Assembly: GCF_947486615.1 (NCBI RefSeq)
Contig: NZ_CANKUD010000005.1
Location: 228,241-292,240, forward strand
DNA from: an uncultured Modestobacter sp.
GTDB lineage: Bacteria > Actinomycetota > Actinomycetes > Mycobacteriales > Geodermatophilaceae
Direction: 5' to 3'
DNA: 64,000 nt
Positions 61,993 through 64,000 of the stretch are shown piece after piece. A model generated the notes under the pieces. It searched no databases. It saw nothing but the letters and a program-made list of their open reading frames with translations, and had not been told where the DNA came from. Each line of letters starts with the position of its first letter. Positions within the stretch are counted from its first letter, which is position 1. Made by a program: the position numbers and the translations under genes.

Positions 61993-62760
61993 GTGACCGG
62001 TCAGGTGCTGGTGCTCGGCGGGACGGGGGAGGCCCGCCGGCTGGCCGCCGCGCTGGTCGACCGGGACGTCGACGTGCTGTCCTCGCTCGCAGGGCGGGTC
62101 GCCGACCCGGTGCTGCCCGTGGGAGAGGTGCGGATCGGCGGGTTCGGGGGGGCCGACGGGTTGGCCACCTGGCTGGCGGAGCACCGGCCGGGCGCCGTGG
62201 TCGACGCCACCCACCCGTTCGCCGCCCGGATCACCGCCTCGGCGGCCGTCGCCGCGGCCGCGCACGGCACCCCGCTGCTGCGACTGCAGCGCCCGGGCTG
62301 GACGCCGCAGCCCGGGGACACATGGCGACATGTCGACTCGCTGGCCGCGGCGGCCCAGGCGGTGGCCGGCCACCGCAGCGTCTTCCTCACCACCGGCCGG
62401 CAGGGGGTCGGCGCGTTCGCCGCGCTGGCGGGCCGGGTGCTGGTGCGCTCGGTCGACCCGCCGGACGAGCCGCTGCCGGCCGGGGCGACCCTGCTGCTGG
62501 ACCGCGGCCCGTTCAGCGTCGCCGACGAGCTGGCGCTGATGCGCGAGCACGAGGTGGACGTCGTCGTCACCAAGGACTCCGGCGGGCACCTGACCGAGGC
62601 CAAGCTGACCGCCGCCCGGGAGCTGGGCCTGCCGGTGGTGCTGGTGCGCCGGCCACCGCTGCCGGCGGGGGTGTCGACCGTGGCGACCGTTGAGGAGGCG
62701 CTGGCCTGGCTGGACGAGCGGCTCAGGACGCCGGGCGCCGCTGGAACGCCCAGGCGGTGA
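61993..62760 (+). CDS. cobK: precorrin-6A reductase
   Basis: NADPH-dependent reduction of precorrin-6A to dihydroprecorrin-6A. 255 residues: VLVLGGTGEARRLAAAL (Rossmann loop), VDATHPFAARITASA, FLTTGRQGVGAFAAL, LLLDRGPFSVADELAL and VVTKDSGGHLTEAKL are all CobK/CbiJ motifs. GTG at 61993 with GGGGAGG upstream. Its last 38 bp overlap the end of the convergent membrane-protein gene. Confidence 0.94.
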   Translation: MTGQVLVLGGTGEARRLAAALVDRDVDVLSSLAGRVADPVLPVGEVRIGGFGGADGLATWLAEHRPGAVVDATHPFAARITASAAVAAAAHGTPLLRLQRPGWTPQPGDTWRHVDSLAAAAQAVAGHRSVFLTTGRQGVGAFAALAGRVLVRSVDPPDEPLPAGATLLLDRGPFSVADELALMREHEVDVVVTKDSGGHLTEAKLTAARELGLPVVLVRRPPLPAGVSTVATVEEALAWLDERLRTPGAAGTPRR

Positions 62761-63121
62761 CCCAGACCGTGCCGACGGCGAGGACGACCGACCCGGGCAC
62801 GTGGGCGGCCATGTTCCCGGCGTCGCCGATCGCGGCCTGCACGAAGCCGGCGACGAAGACCGCGGCGGCCACGACCACCGGCCACCGCGCCCCGCCGGCG
62901 CGGGCGTGCAGCAGCGTGGCGACCACGAGCAGGGCGCCGACCACGTGCAGCGCGATCGCCCCCGCACCGTGGGCGTCCATCGCGTCGGCCTCGCTCATCA
63001 CCTGCCCGGCGGTGGCGAACTGCCAGAGGAGCACGACCACCGACACGACGGCCGCGGCCTGGACGGCGCGCACCGATCCGGTCTCACGCGTGGCGGTGGG
63101 CACGGGCTGGGTGCGGGTCAT
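62723..63121 (-). CDS. four-helix membrane protein (DUF6220-like)
   Basis: A 132-residue membrane protein with four helices (QAAAVVSVVVLLWQFATAG, IALHVVGALLVVATLLHA, WPVVVAAAVFVAGFVQAAIG, GSVVLAVGTVWVTAWAF). His residues in MDAHGAGAIALHV recall DUF6220 or cytochrome-b561-like proteins, but the assignment is tentative. ATG at 63121. The start region is duplicated in tandem, creating an upstream 15-codon ORF that ends on its ATG. It is convergent with and overlaps cobK by 38 bp. Confidence 0.7.
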   Translation of the reverse strand: MTRTQPVPTATRETGSVRAVQAAAVVSVVVLLWQFATAGQVMSEADAMDAHGAGAIALHVVGALLVVATLLHARAGGARWPVVVAAAVFVAGFVQAAIGDAGNMAAHVPGSVVLAVGTVWVTAWAFQRRPAS

Positions 63122-63169
63122 CGCGTCTCACGCGTGGCGGTGGGCACGGGCTGGGTGCGGGTCATCGCG
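63082..63169. repeat. 44-bp perfect tandem duplication
   Basis: 63082-63125 and 63126-63169 are identical. Each copy contains the ribosome-proximal start and first codons (MTRTQPVPTATRET) of the minus-strand membrane gene. The only GGAGG site now lies before the outer copy. Confidence 0.85.
63118..63165 (-). CDS. 15-codon leader ORF created by the tandem duplication
   Basis: MTRTQPVPTATRETR followed by TGA. It starts in the outer repeat copy, has GGAGG 12 nt upstream, and its TGA overlaps the ATG of the membrane-protein gene (ATGA). Translation of the gene now probably depends on coupling to this leader. Confidence 0.45.
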   Translation of the reverse strand: MTRTQPVPTATRETR

Positions 63170-63192
63170 AGGTCCCTCCGGAGGAGAACTAC

Positions 63193-63909
63193 TTGAAGCT
63201 TCATATAAACAGGTCGACGGGCGATCCGGTAGGGGCCGGCCGGCTGGTGCTGTTCGACCTCGACGGCACGCTGGTCGACTCGACCCCGAGCATCTGGGCG
63301 TCCATCCGGGTCGCCGTGGCCGACCTCGGCCTGCCCGAGCCGACCGAGGACCAGCTGCGGTCGATGGTCGGTCCGCCGCTGTGGGGGGGCTTCGCCGCGG
63401 CCTTCGGCCTGCGCGGGGACGACGTCGACCGCGCGGTGGCCGTCTACCGGCGGCACTACACGGGCGGGGCGCCCCCGGGTCAGCCGCCGGGTCCCGCCGC
63501 GATGCTCGAGGCGCCGGTCTACCCCGGCATCCGGGAGCTGCTGGCTGGTCTCCGGGCCGACGGCGCCACGCTGGCGGTGGCGACCAGCAAGCCCGAGCCG
63601 TTCGCGCTGCGGATCCTCACCCACGTCGGCCTGCTGTCGCAGTTCGCCAGCGTGCACGGCGCGACGCTGGACGGCGCGGTGCGGCACAAGGAGCAGGTGG
63701 TGGCCGCCGCGCTGGCCGCACACCCGGACGGCGAACGACCGGTGCTGATCGGTGACCGGTCGCACGACGTGCTGGGCGCGCGGGTGCACGGGCTGCCCTG
63801 CATCGGCGCCGGCTGGGGCCCGGCCCCGCCCGGCGAGCTGGCCACGGCCGGCGCGGCAGCGGTGGCCGCCACCCCGGCCGACGTCCAGGAGCTCCTCGCG
63901 GGGCTCTAG
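63193..63909 (+). CDS. HAD-family phosphatase (phosphoglycolate phosphatase-like)
   Basis: A 238-residue HAD hydrolase, class IA cap. Motif I is VLFDLDGTLVDSTPS with both catalytic Asp, motif II AVATSKPEP, motif III Lys in VRHKEQVV and motif IV IGDRSHDVLGA. It resembles phosphoglycolate phosphatase and PpaX. The TTG start at 63193 has GGAGGAG at 6 nt, the strongest ribosome site in the area. Its first six codons (AAG CTT CAT ATA AAC AGG) are strikingly AT-rich for this genome. Confidence 0.88.
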   Translation: MKLHINRSTGDPVGAGRLVLFDLDGTLVDSTPSIWASIRVAVADLGLPEPTEDQLRSMVGPPLWGGFAAAFGLRGDDVDRAVAVYRRHYTGGAPPGQPPGPAAMLEAPVYPGIRELLAGLRADGATLAVATSKPEPFALRILTHVGLLSQFASVHGATLDGAVRHKEQVVAAALAAHPDGERPVLIGDRSHDVLGARVHGLPCIGAGWGPAPPGELATAGAAAVAATPADVQELLAGL

Positions 63910-63949
63910 TCCCCGGCTCGCCGGGTCAGACATCCCATGGGCTTGGAGG

Positions 63950-64000
63950 TCAAGCCGCGGTGGCGGTGAGGTCGGGCCAGGCGGTTGTCTCGTTGTAGGT
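63950..64000 (-). CDS. 3' end of an unidentified gene
   Basis: From the right edge the minus strand reads TYNETTAWPDLTATAA then TGA (63952-63950). The rest is outside the window. Sixteen residues are too few to name it; the base pattern is compatible with coding, and a mobile-element protein is possible but unproven. Confidence 0.3.
   Translation of the reverse strand, partial: TYNETTAWPDLTATAA

Noticed and set aside
63193..63235. Restriction sites AAGCTT and GTCGAC near the HAD gene start as a sign of cloning vector sequence
   Set aside because: The frame runs straight into a native HAD gene with normal GC-rich codons; isolated hexamers occur by chance.

Overview
The window is a stretch of chromosome from a very GC-rich actinobacterium. 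Many starts are GTG, genes often overlap by 4 bp (GTGA or ATGA), and the gene order around crp, nth and marP follows that of Mycobacterium tuberculosis Rv3667-Rv3683 (compared from memory). Gene content and the intergenic repeats suggest Geodermatophilaceae (Blastococcus, Geodermatophilus or Modestobacter); this is inference, not a database result.

Layout. 1-2960: 3' part of an Mrp Na+/H+ antiporter operon (mrpD partial, E, F, G). 3116-5845: a beta-lactamase-fold lipoprotein converging on leuA. 6034-10000: a phospholipase D-like protein, then lysC-asd. 10292-14745: an S9 peptidase, two CNNM/HlyC membrane proteins and tRNA-Pro(CGG). 14818-30720: a metallophosphoesterase, a YqeY protein, a class A PBP, a desaturase-like enzyme, paired GET3/ArsA-type ATPases, DUF4177, RidA, NUDIX, Crp, a small membrane protein, nth, a TlpA lipoprotein, a second NUDIX, a cupredoxin, a MarP-type protease, an epoxide hydrolase-like protein and a holin-like membrane protein. 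30894-35085: acs, an FhuF-type [2Fe-2S] protein and a secreted hydrolase.

Cobalamin genes lie in two blocks. Block one (35195-43450, minus) is a CysG-type enzyme, cobT, a CobE-CobC fusion, cobB, cobO and a ChlI/ChlD-type chelatase behind a cobalamin riboswitch. Block two (53917-62760) is cobQ, cobD, cobL, cobM, cbiD and cobK, mixed with plsC, an ANTAR regulator and def. cobI, cobJ, cobH, cobN, cobS and cobU/P are not in the window. Between the blocks are two paralogous membrane proteins with a MarR-like regulator, AbrB and AI-2E family proteins, a PemK/MazF-like protein, lepB, and a small less GC-rich islet with an aminoglycoside nucleotidyltransferase-like gene and a GNAT. The window ends with a HAD phosphatase and the 3' tip of an unidentified gene.

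The least ordinary content is between the genes. One family of hairpins has a constant ten-base loop and usually starts at a stop codon. A second palindromic element occurs twice with covarying stems. A 602-bp segment between a thioesterase and cobQ is bracketed by 38-bp direct repeats. A third palindrome family sits in and next to the chelatase gene. About a dozen starts carry a -10-like hexamer 6-8 nt upstream, as expected for leaderless mRNAs.
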